Positions 63,859 to 64,000 of a stretch of 64,000 bases of DNA are shown in pieces. Made by a program: the position numbers and the translations under genes. This DNA comes from Streptomyces sp. NRRL S-37 (GTDB lineage Bacteria > Actinomycetota > Actinomycetes > Streptomycetales > Streptomycetaceae): positions 496,001 to 560,000 of the forward strand of contig NZ_JOIZ01000001.1 in NCBI RefSeq assembly GCF_000721605.1, in the 5' to 3' direction. Position 1 is the first letter of the stretch. The number at the start of each line of letters is the position of its first letter. Under the pieces are notes generated by a model that was not told the origin of the DNA, ran no database searches, and was given only the letters and a program-made list of their open reading frames with translations.

Positions 63859-64000
63859 GACGCCCTCCCCAGAGCCGCTCCCCCAACCACCGCGTGCGGA
63901 CCATTGTGCCCTGTCACCGCAGAACGTCCGCACACGCACGACCAGGTCCGGTTTCGTCACGGGTGCCGTGTCAATGGTGGCCACGACGTCACACATCCAC

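Overview
High G+C DNA with GTG/TTG starts, dense short operons, an aerobic-type cobalamin cluster with CobN and CbiD, Rrf2/MerR/NarL regulators and IS110-type transposons points to Streptomyces or a close actinomycete relative. No rRNA, tRNA or CRISPR array was recognised.

Positions 1-13 kb are a signalling and stress region: a response regulator cut by the window edge, a decayed OsmC gene, a frameshifted cupin gene, a GNAT enzyme whose 3' end abuts an IS4 remnant, then a histidine kinase lying between two large paralogous ATPase/HTH regulators, a further regulator, a second NarL-type response regulator and an intact OsmC protein. Positions 13-41 kb are accessory. They hold three IS110-family copies (two with near full-length transposases, one deleted), IS3, IS4 and IS5 remnants, small membrane proteins, an ECF sigma gene cut by one IS110 copy, a MerR gene with an indel next to a glycosyltransferase, and metabolic genes (MDR dehydrogenase, SDR, Nudix, two PPOX proteins, ornithine-cyclodeaminase-like, epimerase). 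A 1787-residue RHS protein ends in a JAMM-like metallopeptidase motif and is followed by an overlapping small candidate immunity gene.

Positions 40.8-62.4 kb are coherent and look chromosomal: an Fe/Mn superoxide dismutase and a Fur-family regulator (divergent), then cobN, cobG, cobH, cobIJ, a NiCoT nickel/cobalt permease, cobK, cbiD, a BtuFDC-like importer, cobM and cobL. Two cobalamin riboswitches are visible, ahead of cobN and ahead of the importer. After cobL comes an unexpected trio: a tsaD-like gene, a GNAT gene and an alaS-like gene. The window ends with a small monooxygenase-like gene and a frameshifted gene with nuclease-like features.

The most interesting link is a repeated 15-bp dyad of the form TGCxx-N5-xxGCA. 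It lies ahead of the superoxide dismutase, the NiCoT permease and the tsaD-GNAT-alaS trio, with a fourth, near-perfect copy stranded between the convergent fur and cobN genes. It resembles the published nickel-responsive Nur box. This suggests, as inference, one metal-responsive regulon that joins oxidative defence, Ni/Co uptake and a duplicated tRNA-biology module.
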